From Thamnaconus septentrionalis (lineage: Eukaryota; Chordata; Actinopteri; Tetraodontiformes; Monacanthidae), in the NCBI GenBank assembly GCA_009823395.1, contig CM020501.1, positions 5,719,861 to 5,783,860 of the forward strand: a DNA stretch of 64,000 nucleotides. Direction: 5' to 3'. Position numbers and translations under genes: made by a program. The notes beneath the pieces were generated by a model. That model was not told where the DNA came from. It worked only from the letters and a program-made list of their open reading frames with translations, and ran no database searches. Shown one piece after another: positions 1 through 13,360 of the stretch (position 1 is its first letter; each line of letters begins with the position of its first letter).

Positions 1-3000
1 CTTCCCTGGACCGTCTGTTCATGCAAATGTAAAAGCTATTACTTAACTGCTGCCATTCACTTGTCACACATTCATGTTACACATTCTTTTCTTTCTACGC
101 TCTCTCTCTCATCGTTGCAGTAGAAACGCAACACTTTTTGTACTTGGTCTATTTGAACTTTACCCATCCTGTGTGCAGTGGCCGACCGAGGACCAGATCC
201 AGATCTTCTTTAGTGTCTGGTCAATGATACTGATCAAGATCAGCCCCTAGAATACACATGGAAGCCCACATAGGACCCAGAAAATCAACCCAGAAACTTT
301 TTGCTGTGCACCAACACACCAAGCAATAGTGTGCAATACATCCATTGCACCAAAAAGCCAAAAATGTGCAGCAGCATCTCGAAAAGTGGACTTGCTTGTT
401 ACCATTAGCTAAATCTATACATCCCGCTTGTTCCAAGTGTCAGCTGAGGCAGATTTGAAGGTAGTGACCAGATACGGACAAAAAGGAGATGGTTTAAAAA
501 AAGGAAATCGGAATTTGGCATGTAGACCTGGGCTGTATATCTGGTTTGGTGTAGCCTGCACGATGACATGTTAAGAGCCCTCTGGCTTTCAACCTGCTCA
601 GATGATTAAGAGGAGCCGGTCCGACTCTGATTTCATTAAACGCGCTTCACCTATTCCCTTGCTTCATTAATGAATGAGCGAAGTGGGTTAAAGATAGCTC
701 TATGCTAATAGGCTGCGTGTGAAAGAGCGAGGTAGACATATCAGCCAGTGGGGTGGGGTCAGAGAAGCGGGGTAATCAGAAGGGTTGGGGAAGCATTAAG
801 GTCAGTCGAGATGAGGTCTCACATTGCCACCGTGACACCTGGGTCAACAGTGCATAGCTGCCAACTCTGCCGAGAGCTGAGGCACACGTGTGGGCGTGTG
901 CGGCACAGAAATAGGTTTAACACTGAAAGTTGACTGCTGTGATGTGTGTATACAACTCGCATGCCAGATAAATTACACACACCACACATCAGTTTTTAAT
1001 ATTTTGACATTAGAAGTCTTGTAGTGTTGATTGATGCCACTGAGTGTTGAACAGTAGTTACCACATGGAGGTTCGTTTGCGTCTGTGATCACGTGCATGT
1101 GATTGCGCGTGTGCACGTGTCGCCGTGCAAACTCACAGCTACTTCACTACCTTTAAATGTCGTCCATGACCTTGATGTGCATCGTTTGCAATGCTCTGTC
1201 TTTCTTTTTAGCAGGGCTGGTGCAGGCAACGGCTTTTTTTTCGACCGACTGCAAGCTTTTTCGTACTTCCTGTTTTCCCTCAAGGATGCTGAATGAGTTA
1301 CTTATGTTCCAGACAGCTGAAAACAAGTAAATCTGAGATTTTCAAGACACATCATGCTTTGCGGGACTGCAGACCTGCAACGTTTTCCCCACCACTCTAT
1401 GATGCCTCTCCTCTTAGTTTCCTGCCCTGACATTATGTTTTGTTTCGGCACTAAAATAAGTTGTTTATGTATGTTGTGTTTAATAAGAATAATGCTGATT
1501 GTTTTTTCTCACTGGTAAATAGGTCCACGCCTTGTCATTTGATCAAAGCAGCCCCCTACATTTACTCTGGAGCCGGACCGCCAAATACATCATTCTTTTT
1601 ACACTTCATTTGTGTGCCGTCCCATGGTCGGCCGGTGATTTAATGCTTTCCCTGAACGTGTGTGGCAATCAGCCAAAGCCTTAGAAGAAATTAAAAAGTC
1701 ATGAACGTGGGAAGGTGGCATCTCTTAATGCCTAGGGAGGACAGTGGCTGTGACAGTGATGAGGCAACATCAAACACTAAACCTATTGTTCACACAAACA
1801 GAAACAACATTCATAATGCCACCTGACACGGAGTGACATGTACTTCTTTTATTATTGAACCAATTACCTCATGCGTACCGAAGACGGACGCCTTCATGAA
1901 TTTCAAATGGTCTCCCTCTGCACCCGCCGACTAGGCCTGAATCCCTGAAGCGCTTTAGAATGAGAGTCACTGAGGCATTTGAGCAAGTACGGAAAAAAGA
2001 AGAACGCTCACGTGGACACCTTCGTTATTGACTATAACTTGGATTTTTTTTTCTTTTTTTAAAGAATAACTGCATCCTGACTTACACATATAGTATATCT
2101 AGTCTAGCACAGCTTTCTAATTTTTCACCAATCTCTTACACGCTTCATGCACACGGGTTTAGTCCAGGAGTCGAGAGTGGATATTTTATAGCGGCTATAA
2201 ACAAGGTGTTAGCTTCACCATTTCAAGTCAGAGTACTTCTGAGTATGTGGCAACCACAAGCATCCACTGAGTGGAAATTGAATCCCAGAATGGTTGCATG
2301 GATTACCCCCAACTTCCACAGCAGAATGGCAGGGGAGCGGTTGTAGTGTATGTTTGCCCAGCCAACTCACACTGGAAGCAGTGCAGACATGGCTCATCGC
2401 ACCGGAGTGCTGGGGCCACGAGAGCGCAAGAACACAACTTTGTGTTCAGCCAGGAATAAACTGGGATCCAGATGTTAACATCAGTTTATTTTGAAATTGC
2501 TCTGCAGTATCTTTAGCATGACTTATTTTACTCTTTCAGGATACGTTTTTTTCTTGATAAATTGTGTAGCCTGCATCAGGAGATGACACATTTGTTAAAC
2601 TGATATGCCCGTTTAGCTTGAAAGTCATTGTGTTGTATTTTTCAATGCACCCGATGTGTGCGTTTGACTTTTTTTTTGCAGCGAAACTTATTTAAGTAAT
2701 GGCTAAATAGAAACAACAGGCATCTATAGCGCGAGGCGCTGCCATTCCACTTGCAATAGAGTCTGAACACACAAAGCATTTCCATAAAGCATATTATCCC
2801 CCCAAGATATATTTAACTGCTGGCAGATGTAGATGTATGGCATCCCATGTGCACCTTTTGCACATGACTAACAGACCTGCTTTCATGACAGATGACAGCC
2901 TTATTGGATATGATACATGATCACCACAATGTCACAACTCACAAGGGGTCAAACCTAATTGAGAGACAGGGGTTCAAGCGTCACTTTGATGCCTTTGATT

Positions 3001-4414
3001 TCATCATGTTTTCTGTGGCATGTTGGAAAAGTGGTTGAGAAATTTCAATTACTAATGATTCATGGCTTGTTGCTGTCACAGTCTTTCTTTTAATGGATGA
3101 TGATGATGAAGTGGAATCGAGACCAAGAAAAGCAGTTTTCATAAACTGCAAACAAGAATAATCCATGTCAAGATATATGCACTTACACATCTCACGCAAG
3201 GCCCAAATTGTATGGGAATGTTAAGTACGTGGATTTTGTTTTTGTTTTGGTTTAAACATTGGTGAGAACAATCACAGAGCTATAATTTCGATATTGTGAA
3301 GGAGGTTTCATGCCAGAGCTTGAATGGGCATTGAGCAGAGAGCGAGACCACTTTTCCATTCCAATCCTGAACCGCTTGTTTTGTCTCTAATCTGAGCGTG
3401 ATTGCCACAGTTGTGTCCCTCAAAAAATACCACTGTAGATAAAACTAAAAAAAGGGCCAAAATGTGAGGCGTAAAAACAAACTCCCCACCTCCACCCCAA
3501 AGGGTGCGGCGGGGGGAATCCAGTTTTATGTTTGGCCAAAGTCAGACGGTTGTGACCTCTATGCAGCTTCAAGCACAATTATGCTCAGTGACCGTCCAAC
3601 CTGAGAAATGAGCAACACCAACCATCTGCCTTTGCCTCACGGTCACTTTATAGGTTTAGCAAGACAGATCAGAATCCCAGCTCTTCCTACTCCAGTCAAG
3701 TTAAGAAGTGAATTAGTTCCCACAAGTCTACTAAATAAATTAGGTATTTTTACAAACATAAATATGACATAATGGCCTATGTGAATATGATATTAAAAAA
3801 AACAACAACTTTTAATTAGGTTCACCAATTTCCAGCATTTCTAGAAGTCAACTGTTGCTTCTAATGCTTGTCTCTAATTTGCAGTCTTGAGATCATTGAA
3901 GCATTAAATGTGTGCATCATATTTCTCTATATTATATGCTCCAAAGCAAACACATTGGCTGGAAACGTTTTGACAGCAGCTGTTACTGGACATTCGGCTT
4001 TCTTCTCATAATAAGTTATTTTTCCTGTATGGTGTAAGTTATTATAATGTTCTTATATAGCTACATTGTGACATCCAGGACAGAAAGAGGAATGTTCCTG
4101 TATATTAATGTGAGGCACCCTCTTGAAGGGAGGGTTTTTAAAATAGCCTGTGGGAAAATGTTTCAACACCGACCGTCCCGCTGACAGCTGAAAAGTACGG
4201 AAAAATTCTGTGTTAGTCTTTCCTTTTTAGCTTCAGGACCCAACCACCAGACGCTGCCCAAGATTCTACATTTGCTGCCCTTTTCCATTGCACTGTTGGT
4301 TTTTCTGCTAAGAGAGCTCAGTCTTTGTCTTCCTTCTTAATCGTTTACAACATGCCAATGCTTTGTTCATCTGCTAGTTGTGTTGTTATTATTATTTTTT
4401 TTAAATTCTAACTA
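1..4414. other. Intergenic, no gene recognised
   Basis: AT-rich unique-looking sequence with T and A runs. Open frames are short and resemble no known protein. No RNA gene was recognised. Confidence 0.6.
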
Positions 4415-4507
4415 CGGCTACTGCTTGGGCTGCTATACACACTGCAAATGGGGTGTAAATTGCTGCTATAACTGTGGGACAATAAAGGCTCACACTATCT
4501 TATCGTA
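4415..4507 (+). mobile_element. Possible retroposon 3' tail (GGGACAATAAAGG type)
   Basis: The string CTGTGGGACAATAAAGGCT followed by ATCTTATCG resembles the end of a common fish LINE/SINE with an ATCTT-type tail. It is short and diverged, so this is recognition only. Confidence 0.4.
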
Positions 4508-4942
4508 TATGCTAAAAGACTGGTCACAACCCCCTGCAGCCTCCACATGGCCACATACTACTCATATTGTGACATCAGTCATAAAACGGGAGGGGTACAT
4601 GACCAAAGGCACACATGTGCAGCTAGCCGCTGTTTGTAATCATTAATTCTCTTACATCGGCCGAAAACACTGAATAAACAACAGGACAGTAGCCGCGGGT
4701 AGCCAGCAGAGGTGAACATCAAGTGATTTCCTTCAGCTGTTTTTGCCCATATACAATTCTTTCCTGCTTACACATAAAATAAATAGGTTATTGAGCTTTT
4801 ACAGCTCCACGGTGTATTTTATGGTTTATGTCGATTCACTGTAGGCACAGCTGCAATTGGCACCAGGGGATGTGCTGCAGCTATGACTGATAAGGGGGGA
4901 TGAAAATCAGCCTCCTGCTGCTCCATATATTGCATCTTGCAG

Positions 4943-4953
4943 GATAGATAGAC

Positions 4954-5000
<47 letters not shown>

Positions 5001-5071
5001 CAGATAGATAGACAGACAGACAGACAGATATATATGTAGACAGATAGATAGATAGATAGTTAGATAGAAAG
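4943..5071. repeat. GATA/GACA microsatellite
   Basis: About 130 bp of GATA units with interspersed GACA, typical of fish genomes. Frames in it read only as low-complexity Tyr-Leu-Ser repeats. Confidence 0.98.
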
Positions 5072-5759
5072 ATCCAGAAGAAGATTTCAGCCCTTGTTTT
5101 AATGCCCTCTTTGCCTCGCAAACTCTATATGCATCCATTTTGCTGAACATCATGCCAACCCATTTGTTAATGTAATCCGATCTAATTAAATAAAACCAAT
5201 CTAATTTAATCTAAACTATCTTTTTAAGCCACATGCATTTGTCCACAGGCTTTGGAAGCATTGCTTCCAGTAGAAGCACGGCAGCTCTACCCTAAATCGG
5301 GTAAATCCTGCAAGAAGGTAATTTTATTAATGACGACCTGAATTAATTTATAACACAGCAAATGTTGAGTCCACACATTTTGTATAGGGACAGCCTCAGG
5401 GGGTTATAAGGGCGGCTGTGGTAAATTTCTCTGCCTTTCACATTTGTAGGGTAATTGTAAATGATTAAGCCCATGGTGCATACCTTTGTCCTTCTTTTGC
5501 CAGGTCGGGGTCTTGAGATGAATTTGTTTCAAGCAATGGGACAATATTTCTCTGAATATTTACACTCATTCTACACAAGATTAAGTCCTGGAACATTTAG
5601 TAGCTTCTATTTTTCTTTGCTTGTCTGGACTGTGGCTCTGGTTCTGGAACTAATGGCGGCTGGTCCACCAATCTTTTCCTTGGCTCACTCACTTGCTTGG
5701 AGAAAAAAGTAATGTCATTTAGTGGGCACACTCAAATTTCAGTTGACAATATGCAAATC

Positions 5760-5891
5760 GCTGCGATGAACTGGCGACTTGTCCAGGGTGTACCCTGCCT
5801 TCGCCCTAAGACAGCTGGGATAGGCTCCAGCAGACCCCCGTGACCCTGAATTGGAATAAGCGGGTATAGAAGATGAATGAATGAATGAATG
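5760..5891 (+). mobile_element. L2-like LINE/SINE 3' end, 5'-truncated, with target duplication
   Basis: Sequence from GCGATGAACTGGCGACTTG to AGAAGATGAATGAATG matches the copy at 11616-11926 and ends in a (TGAA)n tail. It is flanked by AATATGCAAATC at 5748-5759 and 5892-5903, a perfect 12-bp duplication. An L2-clade (Maui-like) LINE or a SINE sharing its tail is likely. Confidence 0.85.
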
Positions 5892-6685
5892 AATATGCAA
5901 ATCAATTAACAAAAATAAAAGTCATGATGATAAAGCTGCTCCACTCTCCATGCGTGCAACGCGAAGTTGGAATTTATGTAATTGATATTTTCTAAAGAAG
6001 TATTCTATGTTACACAACATTTCTAGATTCTAGACAAACACTGCATTACACTCCTATTACTTCTTTTACCTTTTTTTCTAAATTATGAAAACATAACAAA
6101 AACATAAGGAGGCCAATGTACTCCTAGATAAAATATTGACGACAAAATATTGAAAGCGTCACCAGTCAGGATGAGAACATTTTATCTGTGTCCTGTTTTT
6201 TCTCTTCTTTTCTCTTGTTTTTCTCTTCTTTTCTACCATTTGCTTTCAGGGTCACCTGCAGCAAGAAAAACGGGGTTCTATGATACAGATAAAAACTATA
6301 ATAAAACCTTTACCCCCCCGCCCCCCGAAAAACACAAAAAATCCCTTATGCAGTAAGCCTAGCGAGTCGCCTGATTTTGCTCCCCAGCGAATGGTCTACT
6401 CCCTTCAGCAACATCATGTCCATCACATATGGTTTGAAAACTTCTGATATCCACAGTGAGCTAATCCACAAACATCCAGACAACGCTGCTTTTTCTTTTT
6501 TTTCTTTACAGCTTTATTCTCAAAAGTCAAAGCTGGTTGGGGGCTTTGAAACAAACATTTCACAAAAATGTCAGATCGGCCTCTAAACAGCAGCCCGACT
6601 ACTGAAGCTATGGCTGCACTGACAGCCCAGACATTCTACGTGCAGGTTTCTCTCAGATATAGTAGTACTTCACCACATATGATGT

Positions 6686-6712
6686 CTTTCTTTCTTTCTT
6701 TCTTTCTTTCTC
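6686..6712. repeat. (TTTC)n microsatellite
   Basis: About six TTTC units. Confidence 0.9.
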
Positions 6713-8637
6713 CTTTAAAATCAGCAGCCCTGTCAGGTTTATCTGCTGGGGTCTGTTCGAGCTAACGTGGGCTGAAGGGTTCTTGGGTCTGTTGAATAAT
6801 TATTTAGCATTCCTTTATATGGGATTTATCGGGGAGGGCGGGTTAGTAACCTTAATTGTTTTAAAATCTATTCATTATTATTTATTATTTTATTATCCGT
6901 GCTTGACTTGCTTTGAGTTCATCACTGTGTTTGTTATTTAGATATTGTTCAACTGTTCTCTTCCTTGCATGTAAATCAATGACGTCAGGAGGTATTTTGA
7001 AAATAAATACCGGTAAGTACATGTAACCGTCAAATAAGAAAGTGATGCATATATTGTCATTTACTCTCTTCTCCTGTTATTTACTACATGTCGTCCTTGT
7101 TGGTCCATCTTTCAGTGTAGCCCTGACAAAGCTATATGTTGTATTGTATGAATAGTGAGGCTTCCTATCGTCTAAATCGCAGGCATACCAACAAGAAGTA
7201 AATTAACCTGGTGCTCCCAATTTCACGTTACATGAATGCTTTGGGTTTATCTTGCCTTGACGGTGGATGGAAAATTTGGAAGGTAATTGGGTGAACCTTC
7301 TTTGTATTGTATTTAAACAGACCAAGCAGAATATATATTTTTTTTTTTTCTAGCGGTGCATGCAGCGACATTGGTCGCTAGCCACTGTGCAGCACAGCGT
7401 TCCTCTGAACCTTTGCCAAAGCCAGCATGGAGCCTACAAAAAAACAATGTTGTCCACTGAGAAAAGTATTTTGGTGCTGTTGTTATTTTTTCTAATTTGA
7501 AAATGTCAACCAGTTCTGCCCAAACTGCAGTTATGGAAGCATACGCGCTGCTCTCTTTAGCAACTGCCATTGTTTAGAAATCAAGTGGATTCATCTCCCT
7601 CTTTGTAGTTCATTAGAGAAGCTCGGATCAGTCACGTTTTGCTTTTGCCTCAGTTTTTTGTTTTTTTTTATATCCAATACTCACTTGCTTCTTTGTGCTG
7701 AAAAGACGGTGGTTGGTTACGGCAACATCCAACTACATTTTTAAACCAGTTGCGAACGCTACCGCGTGGTGGTTGACTGGATGCTGATGAGCAAGATTCC
7801 AGGGTTGAAATATGACTGATGCAGCTGCTCTGCTGGGTCAGAGTCAAGTGGCACTGTCGGATGGTAATAAAGAAGCGACTTTACTGAGAAAGGACGGATG
7901 ACAGCAATGGCAACAGTTTATAGCTGAGAGCGGCTCGGTGCTTGCACAGCGCAAAAAGCTGTTCGCTGCCAGATTGTGTTTTTTAAAGGTTACCAAGGCA
8001 CGAGCGGTGACAACACGATGGATGGCGACAATGCACAGACAAAAAACTGGTTTTTTTTTGTTTGTTTCTTTTTCGCTTGTCAGTCGGCTCTCACGACAGC
8101 TGCAGCTATATATGGTGCAATATTTCTAACCTTCAAAATTAAATATTGTTGCTGATGGGCCAGTTTTGGCCTGTTGGTGACCAGTGTTCTGGAAGATGGT
8201 AATCAGGTCAGGCCAGGCCGTGTGATTTATGTCGGAGAGTGATGAGGGCCAATCGTCTCACATGAACCATTGTGTTTTAGAGGTTTGAAAGTTTTTGACC
8301 ATAAAAAACAACAACAACAAAAAATTGTGCAGTCTGTACTCACAGCAAATGAAGCAACCTTGAGACTGAAAATGAGTCGCAGCACTGTCCCGACGCAACT
8401 ACAGTTGAAATATGAATTTTTTCTCTTTGATCTGCTATTATAAAAGACAGGTCCCTGGCAATTAAAGAGGTCCCTAACAAGCAAACCAAGACAAGAAATA
8501 TTTCACCATGACGTTGTCACGTAATAAGTGTTTTTCTTTCACGCTCGACAATCCATTACGGGGAGCAAATCTTTACCTCACGCAGACAGAGGCACGCATC
8601 TGTGAAATGATGTAAGCACGTGCACAGGCACATGGTG

Positions 8638-8639
<2 letters not shown>

Positions 8640-8668
<29 letters not shown>
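8640..8668. repeat. (CA)n microsatellite
   Basis: About 14 CA units. Confidence 0.97.
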
Positions 8669-8671
<3 letters not shown>

Positions 8672-9799
8672 GCGCGCACTAATGAACACTTAGCTTTGTG
8701 CAGAGCTATTAGTCTTCACTGCCAGCTCCTGGCTTTTACCAGACAAAAGCATGGTTTCTGTCATACTCTCAGTCACTTTTTGCATCCTGACCCATGGCCG
8801 ACCCTTCAGATTCTAGCGGTGACTCATGCTGCAGAAATCTGGGCTGCTAGCAAGCACTGACTGCGTCCTCCACTTTTGCTGCACACAAACAGGCAGCCAA
8901 CGAGTACCGGGGGTAGTGCGTCCCTCCCTCTGAGCAGTGGGACATGGGAAAACGCACACTGACTGCACACTGTGGTCTCACACAGGTGAGACCTTCTCAC
9001 GTCTCACTTCCGTCACAATGTGGAATTACTGCACCACAGAGCTCCTTGCGTGGCTCATTGACACTTATTTCACAAACTGTTCTGATCTTCACGTCTGCTC
9101 TGAAAATGCGAGACGTGCTCCTCTCAATACCTGTTTAATTGTTTGAGTAGTTTAGTCTTGAAGGTCTTGACTTTCATTTCTGCAGTATTTACTGTGCTGT
9201 TCAACTTCTGTTGTACTGAGGTTGGACAAGCTCCCTAAAAGAAAAAAGAAATGATGTTCCAGAGTGTTGGTCTGTCTGGTGCTATGTGTTGAATGAAATT
9301 TTGCCTCATTGGACAGTGGGCACAGCGACCGAAGGTTTAGACCTTTAGGTTGTTGAGCACGCAGGAGGTATAGGTAGCAAGCAGGTGCTTGCAGGATTCA
9401 GAGCTGAACAGAAATTTAGCAGAGCACCTGCAGGTTTCAGGTTTCTGTGAGAATAATCAAACTATTGTTGGGGCGGCCAGAGGTGCCTGGAGAGGTGTTG
9501 GAGCTGCATTTCTTTGGAAGAATACATGAATGTCAGTTAGTGCATTTGAATAACAGATATTTGGATTTTCTTGCACCATTAATGCATTTATGAAAGCTAA
9601 ATATATGGGGATATGTAGGACTGAATTCAGACCCGTGAAGGAAAATTCTCTGTCTCCACAGCTAAACACTACAGCATAGAGATGTCATTACTGTTGTCTG
9701 CAATATATATATGATACTGCATTTACATTAGGCTTCATGTCATGTCTGAAAGACTTTTGCAACATAAAGCCCTCATTCTTTCTCCATGGCAACTGTTGG

Positions 9800-10300
9800 A
9801 TCAGATTATTTCCTTATGTCTTGCTGCTGATCCTCGTGTTCGTTGAATGAAGAGTCTTAGGAGAAGAATGCCAATTTAAATATATCTTTAGTAAATAAAT
9901 CAATTCAGGATACAAATATACAGAGCTCTGGGCCGAGTTCAAAACCCTAGCAACAACAAAGTATTGTCAGGGCATGAAGTCTGACTGCTATCTGTCCCTT
10001 GACCCAGTCCTTTTATCCATAATGAAAACATGCAAATGATCTCTGGTGTTGTCCCCCTTTGACTGGCTGCCTGGTGTCCAGATCCCAACCTCATTGGATG
10101 TTGAGGCAGCCTTTGATCCAAGTCCCCAGTTAATAATAGTAAAAAGAAACAAGTCCTTATTCGGCAGGGAGCCAAATGATCCATCCTCCTTCCGATCTGG
10201 TCTGCTGGAACACTTCCTGCCATAACCTCCTGAGGTGAAAAGTTCTTGTTCCAGTGCCTGGATGGGTCGCAAACTTTATGACGGTCGCAAAGGCACTTCC
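9800..10300 (-). mobile_element. Possible solo-LTR-like or other old transposon sequence
   Basis: On the minus strand an ATAAAAGG box (10016-10009) lies upstream of a region ending in AACACGAGGATCAGCAGC, which reminded me of fish LTR retroelement ends. No internal gag or pol, second LTR or clear TG/CA ends and duplication are seen. It could equally be unique sequence. Confidence 0.25.
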
Positions 10301-10617
10301 TTCAGCTGACCACTCTCTGGTCAGCCAGGTCACTGTTTATAAGACTTAATGAGTTAAACAGTAACAGTCTTTACTCAGAGGTTCTGAATGACCCCAAAGT
10401 ACTGATAAGGATGGGCAAATAATTAAGAGGACTACATGTATTAACATTCACTACATTTAAACATTTAACTAACTCTAATAATTCTAACACATACATACAA
10501 TATTTGCTAATATACTAACTAACTCACACGGCTATAATGCATTAAACTAAATATGGAATCACAACACAACCAAAGTCCCTAATGTCTCATACTTGTTTGC
10601 GCTGACCACAGAAACAC

Positions 10618-10678
10618 CATATATATATATATATATATATATGTGTATATATAGTATATATATATATATATATATAAA
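10618..10678. repeat. (AT)n microsatellite
   Basis: AT dinucleotides with a central GTGTATATATAG interruption, self-complementary. Confidence 0.97.
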
Positions 10679-10837
10679 TACGCAGGATGGTCCACTCATT
10701 TCCAAGCATGTTCTTTCATTATTAATGAATGTGAATAGACAGCAGAAAGAAAGTATCACTGCTGGAGTAAAAGGTTCAGATTCTTATCTTGCTCTACCTG
10801 CTCTAAGAAACAGTATGTCAGGACGGACCTTCTTCTT

Positions 10838-11048
10838 CCGCTGTTCTGTTGGGATTTTCAAGCATGGCCAAAAAGAGAAAATACCCTGTGAGAGACAAGT
10901 GCGTGGAGGAAAATGCCTTGTTGATCAAGGGTGTGAGGTCAGACTGGTTGGAGTAACATAGGAAGGCAAGAGGAACTCAAAAACACCACTGGGCACAGCC
11001 AAGATGCGAAAAAGCACCTGATCATGCAACACCTCCCACCTCGAAACA
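10838..11048 (+). pseudogene. Tc1-like transposase fragment (copy 1)
   Basis: The reading GIFKHGQKEKIPCERQVRGG, then KCLVDQG, corresponds to the linker after the DNA-binding region of a fish Tc1-like transposase. The DNA parallels copies at 29059 and 61444 (for example GGGATTTTCAAGCATGG and CCACTGGGCACAGCC). It is cut at both sides and has stops, so it is a dead fragment. Confidence 0.7.
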
Positions 11049-11059
11049 GTGTGTATACA

Positions 11060-11090
11060 CACTCACCAGCCGCTTTATGAGTCACCTGGC
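11060..11090 (+). mobile_element. Tc1-like terminal-repeat fragment
   Basis: ACACTCACCAGCCGCTTTAT resembles the outer terminus of this Tc1-like family. Its orientation is that of a left end although it lies to the right of transposase copy 1, so it may belong to another insertion or a rearrangement. Confidence 0.45.
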
Positions 11091-11615
11091 TACAGCGTTT
11101 AGTGTAAAGACTAAAGGTGTAAATTGAGGTTAACTTTCAGATCGGAGCTGATTGGGGCTAATGTCGGGGTTTGGCTACATGAAAGAACAGAACACGTATG
11201 GAAGTCTTGTGCTTTTGTGTGTTCACTCAAATAGCTGTTCGGAACTTGAATAGGTGGTGATTAGTGGCTTGAACCTTTGCTAATGCATCTTCACCCCAGT
11301 TTGCAATCAGGACAATGGGGATGTCTCAGACTTCCACTGCTGTTACTGATGTACATGAACCAAAAAGATGGATTCATTAGCAAATCCATTTTTCTCACCT
11401 TTCGATAAATGACAAGGTGTCACCTTGGTGATCACCTGATGATTATTATTACAGTCAGTGTCATGTTAATGGTGGACAATAAAGCCCCTTCGACTCTTGA
11501 ACTGGGAACAATATTGGGAAAGTCAGCTCAGGATGAGCCTCACCACACAGCAAACATCAGGAAGTGTACTCAAGGGTCATGTGTAAAAAGAATTAAGTTA
11601 AGTTAAAGTGGGCAC

Positions 11616-11926
11616 GCCCGGGCCTGGGACCTTTCTGTGTGGAGTTTGCATGTTCTCCCCGTGTCTGCGTGGGTTCTCTCCGGGTTCTCCGGCTTCCTCC
11701 CACACTCCAAAAACATGCATGTGAGGTCAATTGAACACTGTAAATTGTCCGTAGGTGTGCATGTGAGTGTGAATGGTTGTTTGTTCCTATGCGGCCCTGC
11801 GATGAACTGGCGACTTGTCCAGGGTGTCACCCTGCCTTCGCCCTAAGACAGCTGGGATAGGCTCCAGCAGACCCCCGTGACCCTGAATTGGAATAAGCGG
11901 GCATAGAAGATGAATGAATGAATGAA
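11616..11926 (+). mobile_element. L2-like LINE/SINE 3' end, longest copy, with target duplication
   Basis: This 311-bp copy includes GGAGTTTGCATGTTCTCCCC, CTGTAAATTGTCCGTAGG and the shared 3' part with GACAGCTGGGATAGGCTCC, then a (TGAA)n tail. Perfect 12-bp TAAAGTGGGCAC flanks it at 11604-11615 and 11927-11938. The sequence is a very common fish L2-type repeat by recognition. Confidence 0.87.
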
Positions 11927-13360
11927 TAAAGTGGGCACATGTAGGCCACTTTTACTATTCTATATTGGCAATGTCATGATCTGCCTTTCTGGAAATTCAT
12001 CTCAGTAATAACTCCCACGCCGAACTGAAATGCTGTCTGCATTTTATGACTGAAGCAACACTCCTTAATGAATTTCAACCCCTGACCATCATTTTACAGT
12101 CCTGGCGACGTGTTAATGCTGTTAAATGCTCACAGCTGTCTTTCAGCCAATTGTGTAATCAGAATTGTGTTGTGCTTTGTAAACTGCTTAAATGAATAAA
12201 GATCAATAATTTAGATAGAGACCCATAATTTTGTTGAATAGGGTAAAATAAATTTGTTTTAATATGTATCTCTTTGCCTTTTTGCCTTTGAAAATAAGAA
12301 ATCTCCCGAAAAGAGCCAAACAACACATGAGCTCTCATGATTCTGCCCATCCTTGATCTTTAAGTAGAAGTGTTTCTGCCAAGTACTCGACACCGCACTC
12401 AATGTCATTTGCTTTATAGCCATAAAGAAAATGTCTGACTGAATCAGACAAATTCTCTGACTCAGGGTACTACACTTAAGCGCGCCGTTTTGGAGGCAGC
12501 CCGTACTTCTTTAATGTTACCCATTTCCTCTGTCTGTTAGTCTGTTGGCAGAATTTGTGGCTGCAGTGCTTTTAATACAAGTCTCTTGACTTGCGGCTCT
12601 TGTGGGAGCTGTCTGCTTTCTATTTTCTATGTGTGCCAGTCTAGCAAATAAAGATATAGTTTATTTGTTTCACCGATGCTTTTTTAGTGGAAAGAATTCA
12701 TCTCCTTTCCATCCAAATTTAGCATGAAACCGGGGTTATATTTGAAAAATATAAAACTTTGATTTAGTGTGTTCTGTATGGAAAAAAAGACTCTTTGCAC
12801 GTGTTTCTGTGTTGGTCTTCAAAAAAAAAAATATATTTTGATTTTGGATATTTTTTCACAACTGATGAAAATCCCCGAATTTGCACATTTCCACAATATA
12901 ATTTTTCCAGCGAGTCCAGGGGAGCAAATTGCAAAATAAAATATCAACAAAATCTAAAAAGCACTCAGTTTTTGAATCTTTCACGTTTAGAAGGAATGAA
13001 AGAATAGAAAAAGAAAAAAGACACAAGGGCAACCAGGTGGTCCAAGAAGGGAGAACAGGCACCTGGTACAAGCAGGTACCAGTCAGGTCTGAGTGATTTT
13101 TGTGATGCATATTGCAAAAAATAAAAATATCATCTCTCATCTTAACCATCAAGAAAATGTATTTCTGCACTATTTACACCACCTCTCACACAACCAAGCT
13201 TTAGTTAGCATCCTCTACCATTCCAAAATACCAATGAGCACTTTATGTACCATCTACAAAAATGTTTTTATGCAGTACTAACAATGTTTTGTTGACTCCC
13301 ATTGTAAATGTTATCCACTGAAAACACTGAAGACTCAAATGCAATATTTGATTCAATTGC

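Larger units (their letters stand above)
5904..9799. other. Intergenic, no gene recognised
   Basis: Mostly unique-looking sequence with TTTC and CA microsatellites. A block at about 7730-8230 is richer in CG words but contains no recognisable frame. Confidence 0.55.

Noticed and set aside
4819..5153. Frames encoding long Tyr-Leu-Ser repeats
   Set aside because: Translation of the GATA/GACA microsatellite only.
10593..10961. 122-codon plus-strand frame as a gene
   Set aside because: Its first third translates an AT microsatellite and its last third is the Tc1-like fragment, so it is a chance fusion.
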